A DNA stretch of 64,000 bases. Origin: Kribbella pratensis (GTDB lineage: Bacteria > Actinomycetota > Actinomycetes > Propionibacteriales > Kribbellaceae). This document shows positions 24,352-34,598 of this stretch, piece after piece; position 1 is the stretch's first letter, and each line of letters opens with the position of its first letter. The stretch lies in the NCBI RefSeq assembly GCF_004366075.1, contig NZ_SODU01000001.1, positions 1,881,134 to 1,945,133 of the forward strand, in the 5' to 3' direction. Below the pieces are notes generated by a model. It was given only the letters and a program-made list of their open reading frames with translations. It made no database searches and was not told where the DNA came from. The position numbers and the translations under genes were made by a program.

Positions 24352-25351
24352 CCTCGCGGACGTCCTGCGGGATGCGTACGGCGTCCACGCGGCCGAACTG
24401 CACCGGATCCCAGCTGGCACCGACACGATCAACTATCGCGTGGTCGACGAGAACGGCCGGCGGTGGTTCGCCAAGGTCTACCGCGGCGACCTCGAGCGCG
24501 AACGCGCGGCGATCGAACTGGCCGAGTTCGCCCGTCAAGGTGAAGTCCCGGTGCCGGCAGTACGGCGGACTCTCGACGGCGACCTGATCTGCGCTCGGGG
24601 GCCGCTGTCGTTGTGGGAGTTCGTCGACGGCGAGACGGCCGAGGGCGGGATCACCGGTGCTCGCTGGCAGTCGATCGGCACCGTGCTTGGCCGACTGCAT
24701 CGACGATTGGCCGAGCATCCGGCGGCGACGCCGACGAAGCAACCGGCTGTCGGCGTGCGGGATGTTGGCAAGGCGGCGGGATCCTTCGACCGGGTGATCG
24801 ACGGATATGCGAGCCGCACGCGCCTCAGCTCGTTCGAGCAGTGGGCCTGGGAGGCCGCCAAGGAGCGCCGGGGCCTGCTCGACCGGGCCGGCACGATCCT
24901 CGCGGAACTGCCGGACCTGACGGTGCAGATCGTTCATGGTGATCTCGCCTCTCCGAATCTGATGCTGTGCGGCGACGACGTCGCCGCCGTGATCGACTTC
25001 CAGCCGCCGAGCCCGCGCTTCACCGCGTGGGAGATCGCCCGGATCGGCTGCGACCCGCGGACCGTGATGCTCGGCGACGACTGGATCGACGGGCTCCCCG
25101 AACTGCTGCTCGCATACCGCGACGAACATCCCGCGGCGCACGCCGACGACCTCGTGTCTTCGGTCGCTGCGGGGTGCGCCTACACGCTCGCGTCGACGTA
25201 TCCACTGGCCGAGCCGCTCGACGATCCCGCTGCCGTCAACCCGGCACTCGAGCTCTACGCCCGGGCGCGTCACGAGAGCGCGCTCGTGATGCTCGAGCGG
25301 CTGCCCGACGTACGGGAAAGGTTGCGGGAGCGGCTCAGACCGAGACCTTGA
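24344..25351 (+). CDS. Phosphotransferase of the APH/homoserine kinase-like family
   Basis: A 335-residue kinase-like protein. Motifs are GTDTINYRVV near the N-terminus, WFAKVYR with the nucleotide-binding Lys, the catalytic loop QIVHGDLASPNLM (about residue 195) and AAVIDFQPPSPRFTAWEIAR with the metal-binding Asp. The reading frame opens after TGA 24329-24331 and has no ATG, GTG or TTG before residue 33, so translation must begin at CTG 24344, eight bases after AGGGG, or be coupled to the overlapping DinB stop. The substrate is unknown. Confidence 0.82.
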   Translation: MTDLADVLRDAYGVHAAELHRIPAGTDTINYRVVDENGRRWFAKVYRGDLERERAAIELAEFARQGEVPVPAVRRTLDGDLICARGPLSLWEFVDGETAEGGITGARWQSIGTVLGRLHRRLAEHPAATPTKQPAVGVRDVGKAAGSFDRVIDGYASRTRLSSFEQWAWEAAKERRGLLDRAGTILAELPDLTVQIVHGDLASPNLMLCGDDVAAVIDFQPPSPRFTAWEIARIGCDPRTVMLGDDWIDGLPELLLAYRDEHPAAHADDLVSSVAAGCAYTLASTYPLAEPLDDPAAVNPALELYARARHESALVMLERLPDVRERLRERLRPRP

Positions 25352-26447
25352 ACATGCGCTCGGCGTTGTGCAGGGACTCGGTCACGATGGGCTGCGAGTT
25401 GGCGATCACCTCCTGCTGGTACGTCACGAGGTCCTTGTCCGAGGTCAGTGCGCGGGTCAGTCGCGCGGCGTCCCAGAGGGCCGTGTTGGCTCCGGCGCCC
25501 GCGGCTGGGGTCATCGGGTGTACGGCGTCGCCGAGCAGGGTCACGCGCAACGAGGACCACGACGGGACGGTGATGCAGGTCCGCAGCGTGATCGGGAAGG
25601 CCGCGCCGGGCTCCCCCGCGTCGACCAGCTCGCGCACCGTCGGATGCCAATCGGCCACGGACCGCTCCACGATCGCCCACAGGTCGGCCGGGCTCATCGC
25701 GAAGAGCTCCTCGTCCGACGCACCGAGCACCGCGTTCGTCCCGGTCAGCACCGCCATCAGATAGTCGCCGTACTCCGCCGGCGGCTCGCGGAACACCACC
25801 GGTGCGAACGCCGCGCCGTGACCGGATCCGTCGCTCGCGAAGCAGAACCCGCGAAGGAAGGCTTCCGGCGCCACGTCCCGAACGGCCGGAGTCAACGGCA
25901 CCTTCCCGTAGACGCAGCGCACCCCGATGTCCAGCACGTCGAGCTCCGGGACCAGCTGACCACGCACCCGCGAACCGACACCGTCCGCGCCGACCAGCAC
26001 GTCCGCGACCGCGGAAGTCCCGTCCGCGAAGGCGATCTCGACCGCGTCGGGCGTCTCGACGTACGACGCGAACTGCTTGCCGAACTGCAGCACATCATCG
26101 AGCCCGGTCATCAACGCGCGGCGGAACGCATACCGATCCACCGAGGTCACCGCATCCGGACCGGCCACCGGATACACCTGCTCGAACTGCTGGTTCAGCT
26201 GGGCGTCGAAGCCCGCCACCAGATCACCGGGCTGTGTCGCCGTGGCGATCACCCGACGCCGCACCGCATCCGGCAGTATCTCGGCCAGCGCCTGCTCGCC
26301 GACTGGGCTGATGTGGATCCGGTAACCCTGCTTGCGGTACTGCGGGGAGGGATCGCGCTCGAACACCGTGACGTCCACGCCCGCCTCGAGCAACCCCTGC
26401 GCCAGCGCCAGCCCACCGATCCCGGCACCCATGATCGCAACCTTCAT
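25335..26447 (-). CDS. FAD-dependent monooxygenase
   Basis: A 370-residue flavoprotein of the PHBH-like group. It has the Rossmann dinucleotide motif MKVAIMGAGIGGLALAQGLL at the start, the DG motif VADVLVGADGVGSRVR (about residue 155) and the GD motif VTLLGDAVHPMTPAAGAGAN (about residue 285). Start ATG 26447 lies after GGAG; an upstream ATG 26459 adds four residues. It is divergent from a TetR regulator and ends overlapping the phosphotransferase gene by 17 bases tail to tail. It probably hydroxylates an aromatic compound sensed by that regulator. Confidence 0.88.
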   Translation of the reverse strand: MKVAIMGAGIGGLALAQGLLEAGVDVTVFERDPSPQYRKQGYRIHISPVGEQALAEILPDAVRRRVIATATQPGDLVAGFDAQLNQQFEQVYPVAGPDAVTSVDRYAFRRALMTGLDDVLQFGKQFASYVETPDAVEIAFADGTSAVADVLVGADGVGSRVRGQLVPELDVLDIGVRCVYGKVPLTPAVRDVAPEAFLRGFCFASDGSGHGAAFAPVVFREPPAEYGDYLMAVLTGTNAVLGASDEELFAMSPADLWAIVERSVADWHPTVRELVDAGEPGAAFPITLRTCITVPSWSSLRVTLLGDAVHPMTPAAGAGANTALWDAARLTRALTSDKDLVTYQQEVIANSQPIVTESLHNAERMFKVSV

Positions 26448-26473
26448 CTCCGACTCCAATCACCCGTCTGGCA

Positions 26474-26503
26474 AACTTTGTCATCCGTCTGGTTGATTAA
26501 GTT
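26474..26503. promoter_or_regulatory. Imperfect dyad between monooxygenase and TetR genes
   Basis: AACTTTGTCA (26474-26483) and TGATTAAGTT (26494-26503) are inverted with 8 of 10 pairs matching and a ten-base spacer. In addition CCGTCTGG occurs twice as a direct repeat (26464 and 26485). The position between divergent genes suits a TetR operator. Confidence 0.45.
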
Positions 26504-26529
26504 AGCACGCCGGATGGAAGTCCGCTAGG

Positions 26530-27144
26530 ATGATTTTCGTGCGGAGATCACCGGAGCCCGAGCAGCGGCAACGCGACCCCGAGCGCAGCAAGCAGCAGTT
26601 GCTGGACGCGGCGGTGGTCGAGTTCGGCGCGCACGGGTTCAGCGGGGCGCGGGTGAGCGAGATCGCCGCCCGAGCAGGCGTCAACAAGCAACTGATCTCG
26701 TACTACTTCGGCGGCAAGGAGGGTCTGTACCGTGCGGTCGCCGACCGCTGGCGGGCCGGCGAGCCGGAGCTCGCAGCGGACGCGGAGTCCCTCGGCGAGG
26801 TCGTCGGGGCGTATGCGGGCGCCGCGATCGCGCAGCCGGACCTGCTCCGCCTGCTCGTCCGCGAGGCCGTCGAGCGGGACACCAGCAACCTGGATCGGGA
26901 GGGGCAGCGCGCCCGCTTCCGGGCGATGGTCGAGGACTTCAAGCGCCGGCAGGACGACGGCGAACTCGCGGCCGACCTGGATCCGCGGCACACCGCGCTC
27001 GCGTTGTTCGGCCTCGCGGCCGCGCCGGTGGTGTTCCCGCAGATCGCCATGGCGCTGGGCCTGGACGTCGACGGCGAGGAGTTCGCCGCCGAGTACGCCG
27101 ACCAGACGGCGAAGCTGGTCTCACACCTGAAGAAGAAGAGCTAG
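26530..27144 (+). CDS. TetR-family transcriptional regulator
   Basis: A 204-residue regulator. The HTH covers SKQQLLDAAVVEFGAHGFSG and VSEIAARAGVNKQLISYYFG (residues 17-60), a very typical TetR sequence. The ligand domain is helical and ends KLVSHLKKKS. ATG 26530 is used; GTG 26539 is an alternative. It is divergent from the FAD monooxygenase and likely represses it. Its stop overlaps the end of dnaG by four bases. Confidence 0.92.
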   Translation: MIFVRRSPEPEQRQRDPERSKQQLLDAAVVEFGAHGFSGARVSEIAARAGVNKQLISYYFGGKEGLYRAVADRWRAGEPELAADAESLGEVVGAYAGAAIAQPDLLRLLVREAVERDTSNLDREGQRARFRAMVEDFKRRQDDGELAADLDPRHTALALFGLAAAPVVFPQIAMALGLDVDGEEFAAEYADQTAKLVSHLKKKS

Positions 27145-29057
27145 ATCGCCCCGGAGATTGCGCGGTTGCGGAGCTCGGACTTGTAGGCCTCGAGCGCGAT
27201 GAGTTCGCCGAACATCCGGTTGTACTCGTCCGCGCGCTCGATCGGGTTCGTCCGCTGCAGCTTCGACTTCAGGTCCTGGATGCGGCGCGCGCACGTGAGC
27301 TCCTGCAGCCGCGCCAGCAACGCGAGCGCATACGGCTCGTCGGGCTCCCGCCCCAGCCGCAGCGGATCCACGGCCAGCGCACCGACCACCGCGGCCGCCG
27401 GATCGTTCCCGATGGCATCGCGTACGGCGACCACCCAGGCCTCACCAGGTGGCGCGGCGGCCGGCCCACCGATCTTCGCCATCGCGGCCCGGATCGCGCC
27501 CAGCCACGGATGCGTGAAGTCGTGGTCGTCGAGCTCGTCGAACGCGCCCCCGACCAGCGCCGGATGCTGCATCGCGACCTTCAGCACGTCCCACTCGATC
27601 ACGAACCGCTGGTCCCGCGGCGACGGGATGTCCACCCGCGGCCGGGCGGGCTCGGCGGTCCCAGCCCCGTGCACGATTGCGGCCGGCGCTTGTACGTGTC
27701 CCCGCCCCGATGCCGGAGTCGACCGGGACGCCGCCTTGTAGACCTCCGATCGGACCTGGTCCTCGTCCATCCCCAGATGCCCGGCGAGCTCGCGAGTGAA
27801 GGCGTCCACCTTCGACCGGTCGCGAATGCTGATCACCAGCCGCGCCGCGTCCCGCAGCGCGTCGATCCGGGTGTCGGCCCGGTCCAGGTCGTACTTCGAC
27901 AGCACGTTCCCCAGCACGAACCGGTACAGCGGGACGCGCCGCCCGATCAGCTCCCGGACCGCGGCGTCGCCCTTCTGCAGCCGCAGGTCGCACGGGTCCA
28001 GCCCGTCCGGCTCGACCGCGACGTACGTCTGCGCGGCGAACGCCTGGTCGCCTTCGAAGGCCTTGACCGCCGCGCGCTGACCGGCCGCGTCGCCGTCGAA
28101 GGTGAAGATCACCTCGCCGCGGAACTGGTCGTGGTCGAGCAACAACTGCCGCAGCACCCGCGCGTGGTCGTCGCCGAACGACGTACCGCAGGTGGCGACC
28201 GCGGTCTGCACGCCCGCGAGATGACAGGCCATCACGTCGGTGTAGCCCTCGACGACCACGGCCTGCCGGCCCTTCGCGATCTCGCGGCGGGCGAGGTCCA
28301 CGCCGTACAGGACCTTGGACTTCTTGTAGATCGGCGTCTCGGGGGTGTTCAGGTACTTCGCTTCGATCCGGTCGTCGTCGAACAGCCGGCGCGCGCCGAA
28401 CCCGATCACGTCGGACGAGGCGTCCCGGATCGGCCACATCAGCCGGCCGCGGAACCGGTCGTACAGCCCGCGCTGCCCGTCGGCGGCCAGGCCGGACGCG
28501 ACCAGCTCGGCGTTCGTGAAACCGCGACCGCGGAGGTGGCTGATCAGCGCCTCGCCGCCGCGTGGCGAGAACCCGACCCCGAAGTGCACGGCGGCATCCT
28601 TGTCGAACCCGCGCTTGTCCAGGAACTGCCGTCCGATCGACGCCTCGGCCGCGCCGAACAGCTGGTCGACGTAGAACTCGGCCGCGACCTTGTGCGCCTC
28701 CACGAGCCGCGGCCGCTGGTTGCCCGGGCCGCGCTGCACCGGCGCTCCGGAGTCCTCGTACCGCAGCTGGATGCCGACCTTCGAGGCCAGCGTCTCGACC
28801 GCCTCCGAGAAGGTGATCTGGTCGACCTTCTGGATGAAGTCGATGACGTCGCCGCCCTCTTGGCAGCCGAAGCAGTAGAAGAAGCCGCGGGACGGGGTGA
28901 CGTTGAACGACGGCGACTTCTCGTCGTGGAACGGGCAGAGGCCCTTCAGGTTGCCCCCGCCGGCGTTCTTCAAGGTCACGTACGAGCCGACGATGTCGTC
29001 GATCCGGGCGCGCTCGCGCACCAGCGCGATGTCCTCTTCCTTGATCCGGCCTGCCAC
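27141..29057 (-). CDS. dnaG: DNA primase
   Basis: Primase makes the RNA primers for replication. The 638-residue protein has the CHC2 zinc finger with Cys41, His44, Cys62 and Cys65 (CPFHDEKSPSF, FFYCFGC). The TOPRIM domain has Glu270 (VVVEGYTDVMA) and the metal-binding Asp321/Asp323 (FTFDGDAAGQR). The C-terminal helicase-binding region follows residue 440. Start is GTG 29057. Length is normal for actinobacteria. It is divergent from the propeller gene at 29098 by 40 bases and in these organisms is often close to dgt, as here. Confidence 0.97.
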   Translation of the reverse strand: MAGRIKEEDIALVRERARIDDIVGSYVTLKNAGGGNLKGLCPFHDEKSPSFNVTPSRGFFYCFGCQEGGDVIDFIQKVDQITFSEAVETLASKVGIQLRYEDSGAPVQRGPGNQRPRLVEAHKVAAEFYVDQLFGAAEASIGRQFLDKRGFDKDAAVHFGVGFSPRGGEALISHLRGRGFTNAELVASGLAADGQRGLYDRFRGRLMWPIRDASSDVIGFGARRLFDDDRIEAKYLNTPETPIYKKSKVLYGVDLARREIAKGRQAVVVEGYTDVMACHLAGVQTAVATCGTSFGDDHARVLRQLLLDHDQFRGEVIFTFDGDAAGQRAAVKAFEGDQAFAAQTYVAVEPDGLDPCDLRLQKGDAAVRELIGRRVPLYRFVLGNVLSKYDLDRADTRIDALRDAARLVISIRDRSKVDAFTRELAGHLGMDEDQVRSEVYKAASRSTPASGRGHVQAPAAIVHGAGTAEPARPRVDIPSPRDQRFVIEWDVLKVAMQHPALVGGAFDELDDHDFTHPWLGAIRAAMAKIGGPAAAPPGEAWVVAVRDAIGNDPAAAVVGALAVDPLRLGREPDEPYALALLARLQELTCARRIQDLKSKLQRTNPIERADEYNRMFGELIALEAYKSELRNRAISGAI

Positions 29058-29097
29058 CCCGCGAGTCTAGCCGGGCGGATCACGTAGGTTTGCGGGT

Positions 29098-29946
29098 ATG
29101 CCACGTACCCTTCGCCCAGGTCAGCGGTCCGAGCTGTACGTCGTCGACGTCGCGACCAACACCCACCGGCTGGTGTTCAGCTCTGACGAGGTCCTGTTCG
29201 AGGCGCCGAACTGGCTCCCCGACGGCACTCTGGTTGTCAACGGCAACGGGCTGCTGTTCCGGGTGACGGACGCACTCGAGGAGATCGAACTCGGCGGCGT
29301 ACCCGCGATCAACAACGATCACGTGGTGAGTCCGGACGGGCGGACCGTCTACGTGTCGGCGAACGACGGCCACATCTACGCCGCACCGATCGAAGGCGGA
29401 CCCGGCCGCCGGGTGACGAACGATCGCGGCCCGGGCTTCCACCACTACCTGCACGGCGTCTCACCGGACGGTACGACGCTCGCGTACATCGGGCTGGAGT
29501 GGGTCGGCGACCGGCGGATCACCAACGTGTGGACGATCCCGGCCGCGGGCGGCGCCGACGTACCGGTGACCGACGACATGTTCGCGGACGACGGGTCGGA
29601 GTTCAGCCCGGACGGGCGGTGGATCTACTTCAACTCCGAGCGGGACGGGCACGCCCAGCTGTTCCGGGTGCTGGTCGAGGGCAGTGCGATCGAGAAGTTG
29701 ACCTTCGACGAGCGGGTCAACTGGTTCCCGCACCCGGCACCGGACTGGTCGGCCGTCGCGTACGTCAGCTTCCCGCCCGGCACCGAGGGCCACCCGGCCG
29801 ACATCGACGACGTCCGCCTGCGCCTGCTGACGAACGACGGTGAGATCCGCGAACTGACGAGCCTGTTCGGCGGCCAGGGCACGATGAACGTCCCGAGCTG
29901 GTCGCCGGACAGCGCGTCGTTCGCCTACGTCACCTACCCGCTCTAG
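29098..29946 (+). CDS. TolB-like beta-propeller (WD40/PD40 repeat) protein
   Basis: A 282-residue cytoplasmic protein built from PD40-type blades: HVVSPDGRTVYVSANDGHIY, GVSPDGTTLAYIGLEWVGD, EFSPDGRWIYFNSERDGHAQ and SWSPDSASFAYVTYPL. The SPDG-x-x-[IVL]-x-[FY] motif marks each blade. No signal peptide is present, so this differs from exported TolB. Similar stand-alone propellers in actinomycetes have no settled function. It converges with the ferredoxin reductase gene, overlapping by four bases. Confidence 0.85.
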   Translation: MPRTLRPGQRSELYVVDVATNTHRLVFSSDEVLFEAPNWLPDGTLVVNGNGLLFRVTDALEEIELGGVPAINNDHVVSPDGRTVYVSANDGHIYAAPIEGGPGRRVTNDRGPGFHHYLHGVSPDGTTLAYIGLEWVGDRRITNVWTIPAAGGADVPVTDDMFADDGSEFSPDGRWIYFNSERDGHAQLFRVLVEGSAIEKLTFDERVNWFPHPAPDWSAVAYVSFPPGTEGHPADIDDVRLRLLTNDGEIRELTSLFGGQGTMNVPSWSPDSASFAYVTYPL

Positions 29947-31181
29947 ACGTCGGCGAGGTCAACCGAGGAATCGGCCAGGCGGGCAGGGTCGACCTGCTTG
30001 CCGGAGCGGATCAGGTCGCGGATGCCGTCGGTCGCGCCCCAGGTGTTGACGTGCATGCCGGCCAGGACGTGGTGGTCGTCGTCGAGCCAGAACGCCTCGT
30101 AGGCGCCGGACTTCGGGTCGCCGCGGAGGACGACCTGGTACGACGTTCCGCGCGGGACGTCCCCGGCGTACTCCATCCCGAGGTCGAACTGGTCGGTGAA
30201 GAAGAACGGGATCGCGTCGTGCGCCACGTCCTGCCCGAGCATCGCCTTCGCGGCCGAGGCGCCGGTGTCCTTCGCGTTCTGCCAGTGCTCGACGCGGACG
30301 AACCGCCCGAACAGCGGGTGGTCCCAGCGGACCACGTCACCGGCGGCGTACACGTCCGCGACCGAAGTCTGCAGGTCCGCACCCGCGACGATGCCCGAAC
30401 CGTTCTCCGGTGTCGCGACCTCGATACCGGCCGCCTCGGCCAGCTCGGTGTTCGGCTGTACGCCGACCCCGACCACCACCAGGTCCGCCGGAATCACCTC
30501 GCCGTCCACGCGAACTCCGGTGACCTTGTCCGTCCCCTCGAACCCCTCCACCCCGGCCCCGAACCGGAACTGCACCCCGTGCTGCCGATGGAACTCCGCG
30601 AACAACTCACCGACCTCTTCACCGAGTACGCCGGCCAGCGCGGTGGACTGCGGCTCGACGACCGTCACCTCGCACCCGCGCTCGCGAGCAGCCGACGCGG
30701 CCTCGAGCCCGATCCACCCGGCGCCCACCACGACGACGCGCGGCTTCGCGGCGTACGCGTCGGTCAGCGCCTGCGCCTCCTCGGCCGTCCGCAGGTAGTG
30801 CACACCCGGCAGATCCGCACCCGGTACGTCGAGCTTGCGGACGCGGCTGCCCGTCGCGATCAGGAGCTTCGTGTAGGACACCTGCGAGCCGTCGTCGAGC
30901 GTGACCGTGTGCGCGGCCGGATCGAGCGCGGTGACCGTGGCTCCGAGGCGCAGGTCGATGTGGTTGTCGTCGTACCACTGCTGGTCGTGCAACTGTGCGG
31001 ACGTGGTCTCGTCCTTGCCGAGCAGGACACCTTTCGACAGCGGAGGTCGCTCGTACGGCAGTGACTGCTCACTGCCGATCAGGACGATGCCACCGCTCCA
31101 GCCGTCCTTCCGAAGGGCCTCGGCCGCGGTCGCTCCCGCGAGACTCGCACCGACGATCACGATCTGCTCTGCATCAGCCAT
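29943..31181 (-). CDS. FAD-dependent ferredoxin reductase-type oxidoreductase
   Basis: A 412-residue pyridine nucleotide-disulphide-type reductase. It opens MADAEQIVIVGASLAGATAA (FAD-binding GxSxxG), has the second Rossmann motif VVVVGAGWIGLEAASAARER for NAD(P)H at about residue 150, and the FAD-anchoring DVYAAGDVVRW at about residue 280, with a reductase C-terminal domain. Such proteins pass electrons to ferredoxins for P450s or dioxygenases. No partner is adjacent. ATG 31181 lies 14 bases after GGAGG; the open frame continues upstream to 31295 without support. Confidence 0.92.
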   Translation of the reverse strand: MADAEQIVIVGASLAGATAAEALRKDGWSGGIVLIGSEQSLPYERPPLSKGVLLGKDETTSAQLHDQQWYDDNHIDLRLGATVTALDPAAHTVTLDDGSQVSYTKLLIATGSRVRKLDVPGADLPGVHYLRTAEEAQALTDAYAAKPRVVVVGAGWIGLEAASAARERGCEVTVVEPQSTALAGVLGEEVGELFAEFHRQHGVQFRFGAGVEGFEGTDKVTGVRVDGEVIPADLVVVGVGVQPNTELAEAAGIEVATPENGSGIVAGADLQTSVADVYAAGDVVRWDHPLFGRFVRVEHWQNAKDTGASAAKAMLGQDVAHDAIPFFFTDQFDLGMEYAGDVPRGTSYQVVLRGDPKSGAYEAFWLDDDHHVLAGMHVNTWGATDGIRDLIRSGKQVDPARLADSSVDLADV

Positions 31182-31279
31182 GACTGAACGATAGTCCTCC
31201 GCAACCCCTTGTCGCCGACCGCGTCGATGACTACGGTTTCGCAGGACATCATACGTCCTATGACCCTCCTGGGAGAGCC

Positions 31280-33160
31280 ATGCGCGTTCTCGCACCAGGC
31301 CGTCTTGCGGCCGCCGCCTTGTTGGTGTTCACAACCCTCACCGCACCGCCCGCCCGCGCCGGCACAGCGCCTTTCGTGGACGACAGCGTGCTGTTCCAGC
31401 AGAAGACCGAGGGCTACTCGTGCTTCCGGATCCCGGCCGTCGTGCACGCGACGAACGGCGACGTACTCGCGTTCGCCGAGGGGCGGGTCGCGGACTGCGG
31501 TGACGACGGCGATATCGACATCGTGCTGCGCCGCTCGACCGACGGCGGCAAGACCTGGGGGCCGTTGCACGTGGTGTCGGACGGCAACGGCAGTACGCAC
31601 GGCAACCCGGTCCCGATCGTGGACCGGAAGACCGGACGGATCGTCCTCGTCACAACGCACAACGGCCCGCAGCCGTGCACGAACGGCTGCGACCGCGACC
31701 CGTACGTCCAGACCAGCGACGACTCCGGGGCGACCTGGACCGCGCCCCGCGAGCTGACCGACGCGAAGCTGCCGAGCTGGAACTTCTGGTACGCGACCGG
31801 CCCGATGCACGGCATCCAGCTCGAACACGGCCCGCACGCCGGCCGGATGATCGTCGGCGCCAGTTTCGAGACGTACGACGGGGTTGGGCCGCACGTGTAC
31901 GGCACCCATTTGCTGTACTCCGATGACGCGGGCGAGACCTGGCACATCGGCGCGACGACCTCGCGGGACGACGGTTCGGTGATCGCGCAGGAGGTGACTG
32001 TGGTCGAGCTGACCGACGGCAGGATCTACGCGCTGGCCCGCGAACGCGGCGCCGATCCGGGCAACCGCGCGTACGCGGTCAGCAGCGACGGCGGGGACAG
32101 CTTCGACGCGCCGTTCCGGACGATCCCGAAGTTGGTGATGCCCGATGTGCAGGGTTCGCTACTGCGGTTCAGCGCGCACAACGAGGGCGATCGGCGGAAC
32201 CGGATCCTGTTCTCGGCGCCGGCGCACCCGGCCGCGCGCGAGGTGATGACCGTGCGGTCGTCGTACGACGAGGCGCGCTCGTTCGGCACCTGGCAGCAGG
32301 GGAAGGTCTTCTACTGGGGTCCGTCGGCGTACTCCGACATGGTCCGCCTGGATGGTGACGAGGCCGGGTTGCTGTACGAGGCCGGTGTCGCGAACCCGTA
32401 CGAGTCGATCCGCTGGGCGCGGTTCAACGAGGCGTATCTCTCGACGCCGAACGGGACGCCGCCGGGAATCCCCGGTCCGCCCGCGCCCGGGCCGCTGACG
32501 CCTGACGTCGGCCCGGCGCGCAATCCGGCGTACGTGCGCGGTGGAGCGACTGTTGCCGCAGGCAAGTTCGGGAACGGACTCGCGCTGGACGGGGTGGACG
32601 ACTACGTCGAGGTGCCGTACGACCGGTCGATCGATCTGGGCGCCGACGACTTCACGATGACGGCGTGGATCAGGTACGGCGCGACGACCGGGACGCACGC
32701 GATCCTGTGGGCGTACCGGACCGGCTCCGGTAGTACGCCGCAGGTGTGGTTGCGGGCGGAGCCGGAGAGCAAACGGATCCGCGCGTTGCTGTCGGTCGAC
32801 CGTTTCAACGTGACGGTCCAGTCGGCGTCGGCGTACAACGACGACCAGTGGCATCACGTCGTACTGCAACGGGTCGGCGGGAAGCTGCGGCTGCTGGTCG
32901 ACGGCGCCGAGGTGGGCTCGGTGGCGGCGCCGGCCGGATCGGTGACGGCGGGCAAGGAGTTCGGGGTGCAGGGCATCCATGTCGGCCAGCGCGTCGACGG
33001 CGTCAACCGCTTCCACGGCGCACTCGACGAGGTCCGCGTCTACCGCCGGGCACTCACCGACAATGAACTCCAGCAGATCCGCGAGCAGAATCTGCCGATC
33101 ACCAACAGGCTGGGCCTAGACCTGCCCTTCGACAAGGTGAGCGTGCCAAGCCAGGGCTGA
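31280..33160 (+). CDS. Secreted exo-alpha-sialidase with C-terminal LamG/concanavalin domain
   Basis: A 626-residue exported glycoside hydrolase of the GH33 type. A signal peptide ends at PARAG (about residue 28). The catalytic Arg motif FRIP is at residues 49-52. Four Asp boxes are visible: [27 protein letters not shown] and SSDGGDSF. The nucleophile region [17 protein letters not shown] contains the Tyr/Glu pair expected late in the domain. After a Pro-rich linker ([12 protein letters not shown]) a LamG-like domain follows ([38 protein letters not shown]). It releases sialic acid from glycoconjugates outside the cell. The 3' end overlaps dgt by 45 bases on the opposite strand. Confidence 0.93.
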   Translation: MRVLAPGRLAAAALLVFTTLTAPPARAGTAPFVDDSVLFQQKTEGYSCFRIPAVVHATNGDVLAFAEGRVADCGDDGDIDIVLRRSTDGGKTWGPLHVVSDGNGSTHGNPVPIVDRKTGRIVLVTTHNGPQPCTNGCDRDPYVQTSDDSGATWTAPRELTDAKLPSWNFWYATGPMHGIQLEHGPHAGRMIVGASFETYDGVGPHVYGTHLLYSDDAGETWHIGATTSRDDGSVIAQEVTVVELTDGRIYALARERGADPGNRAYAVSSDGGDSFDAPFRTIPKLVMPDVQGSLLRFSAHNEGDRRNRILFSAPAHPAAREVMTVRSSYDEARSFGTWQQGKVFYWGPSAYSDMVRLDGDEAGLLYEAGVANPYESIRWARFNEAYLSTPNGTPPGIPGPPAPGPLTPDVGPARNPAYVRGGATVAAGKFGNGLALDGVDDYVEVPYDRSIDLGADDFTMTAWIRYGATTGTHAILWAYRTGSGSTPQVWLRAEPESKRIRALLSVDRFNVTVQSASAYNDDQWHHVVLQRVGGKLRLLVDGAEVGSVAAPAGSVTAGKEFGVQGIHVGQRVDGVNRFHGALDEVRVYRRALTDNELQQIREQNLPITNRLGLDLPFDKVSVPSQG

Positions 33161-34354
33161 GGGGTCGGTGAGGGAGGCGACCTGGTCGACGACGACGCGG
33201 AGGCGGGCCGCGTCGTCGGTCGCCTCCGCGAAGTCGGACCGGAACGGGACGTCCAGGTGCCGCGGGGCCGTTTTCCACAGGGCTTCGACGAGTTCGGTGA
33301 GAAGCTCGCGCTGGGTGGCCCGGCGGGCCTGGCGTTCGGGTGAGTTGAGGACGTGGAACATGCCGACGCCCTTCAACAGCCCGATCTCGGTGCGAATACC
33401 GTCCGGTACCACCAGATCGGCCTCGTACCGGATGAGCCGGGACCGGCCGAACACGGCGTGCGTGGTCTGCTCGGCGGCGGTCGCGAACCGGCCGATGAGC
33501 TGGCTGGTGACGTCCTTGAGTGCGCCCAGCGCCTGCCTGCTGTCGTCGAACGCGGTGCGCGGCCAGTAGTTCAGCGCCTTCAGCCGCGCCCAGCCTTCGT
33601 CCAGCTCGGCATCGGTTGCCTCCGGCAAGTACATCTGCCGGACCGTCTCCCAGTACGGCGCCGGCTCGGCGTCGACCGCGGCGAGATCGATGTGATGCGC
33701 GACGATCCCGTCCTCGACGTCGTGCACGGAGTACGCCACGTCGTCGGCGAAGTCCATCACCTGCGCCTCCAGGCAGCGCCGCTCCCCCACACCCTGGCGC
33801 AACCAGGTGAAGACCGCGAGGTCGTCGTCGTACACCCCGAACTTGCGCTCGTCCGGCCGGCGGGGCCAGGGGTACTTCGTCGCGGCGTCGAGGGTCGCGC
33901 GGCTCAGGTTGAGGCCGACGCTGCGTCCGTCGGCGTCGAACGTCTTCGACTCCAGCCGGGTCAGCAGCCGTAGCGTCTGCGCGTTCCCCTCGAAGCCGCC
34001 GATCTCCGCGGCGACCTGGTCGAGCGCCCGCTCGCCGTTGTGCCCGAACGGCGGATGCCCGAGGTCGTGCGCCAGGCAGGCTGCGTCCACGATGTCCGGA
34101 TCGCAGCCGAGCGTCGCCGCCAACTCGCGGCCGATCTGCGCGACCTCGAGGCTGTGCGTCAACCGGTTCCGCACGAAGTCGTCGCTGCCGGCCGTCACGA
34201 CCTGCGTCTTGGCCGCCAGCCGCCGCAACGCCGCACTGTGCAGCACCCGCGCGCGATCACGGGCGAACGCGGTCCGCCCCGGCCGCTTGACCGGCTCGGC
34301 GACCCACCGCTCGGCGTCGTGCTCGTCGTACCACTCATGCTGCTTCCTCATCAC
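33116..34354 (-). CDS. dgt: Deoxyguanosinetriphosphate triphosphohydrolase-like protein
   Basis: A 412-residue HD-domain dNTPase that hydrolyses dNTP to nucleoside and triphosphate. Metal ligands are His67 ([15 protein letters not shown]), His96-Asp97 ([16 protein letters not shown]) and a later Asp in [17 protein letters not shown]. The N-terminal [20 protein letters not shown] and the Arg-rich [15 protein letters not shown] are typical of the actinobacterial form. It lies near dnaG, as in many actinobacteria, though the sialidase and reductase genes separate them here. Confidence 0.95.
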   Translation of the reverse strand: MMRKQHEWYDEHDAERWVAEPVKRPGRTAFARDRARVLHSAALRRLAAKTQVVTAGSDDFVRNRLTHSLEVAQIGRELAATLGCDPDIVDAACLAHDLGHPPFGHNGERALDQVAAEIGGFEGNAQTLRLLTRLESKTFDADGRSVGLNLSRATLDAATKYPWPRRPDERKFGVYDDDLAVFTWLRQGVGERRCLEAQVMDFADDVAYSVHDVEDGIVAHHIDLAAVDAEPAPYWETVRQMYLPEATDAELDEGWARLKALNYWPRTAFDDSRQALGALKDVTSQLIGRFATAAEQTTHAVFGRSRLIRYEADLVVPDGIRTEIGLLKGVGMFHVLNSPERQARRATQRELLTELVEALWKTAPRHLDVPFRSDFAEATDDAARLRVVVDQVASLTDPSALAWHAHLVEGQV

Positions 34355-34598
34355 CGCTCACAGTAGCGGCGACCACCGACAAAACTGCGCTTCGATGCGT
34401 TTGGCGTCGGGTACCGGGCTACCAGTTTCGCGGTGGTACGGAAGAGTGCCATTTCGCCAAGTCCTTTTGTTGCGAGGCAGAGGTGCTGCACTCTTCCGCC
34501 TGGACAGGCCACCCTCTCGATCCCTTGCCGTCCTTCTCGTACGGCGGATCTGACGCGGGCCTCGCGACGTCATCAATGCTCCAGGAAGGAGCCGTCGC

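Noticed and set aside
22009..24432. An 807-residue minus-strand frame
   Set aside because: Only the part from 23067 down is coding (start coupled to the sigma factor stop). The upstream part is antisense to the DinB gene and out of frame with the sigma gene.
27510..29087. A 525-residue open frame opposite dnaG
   Set aside because: Antisense shadow produced by high GC at third positions; no motif, and dnaG is unmistakable on the other strand.
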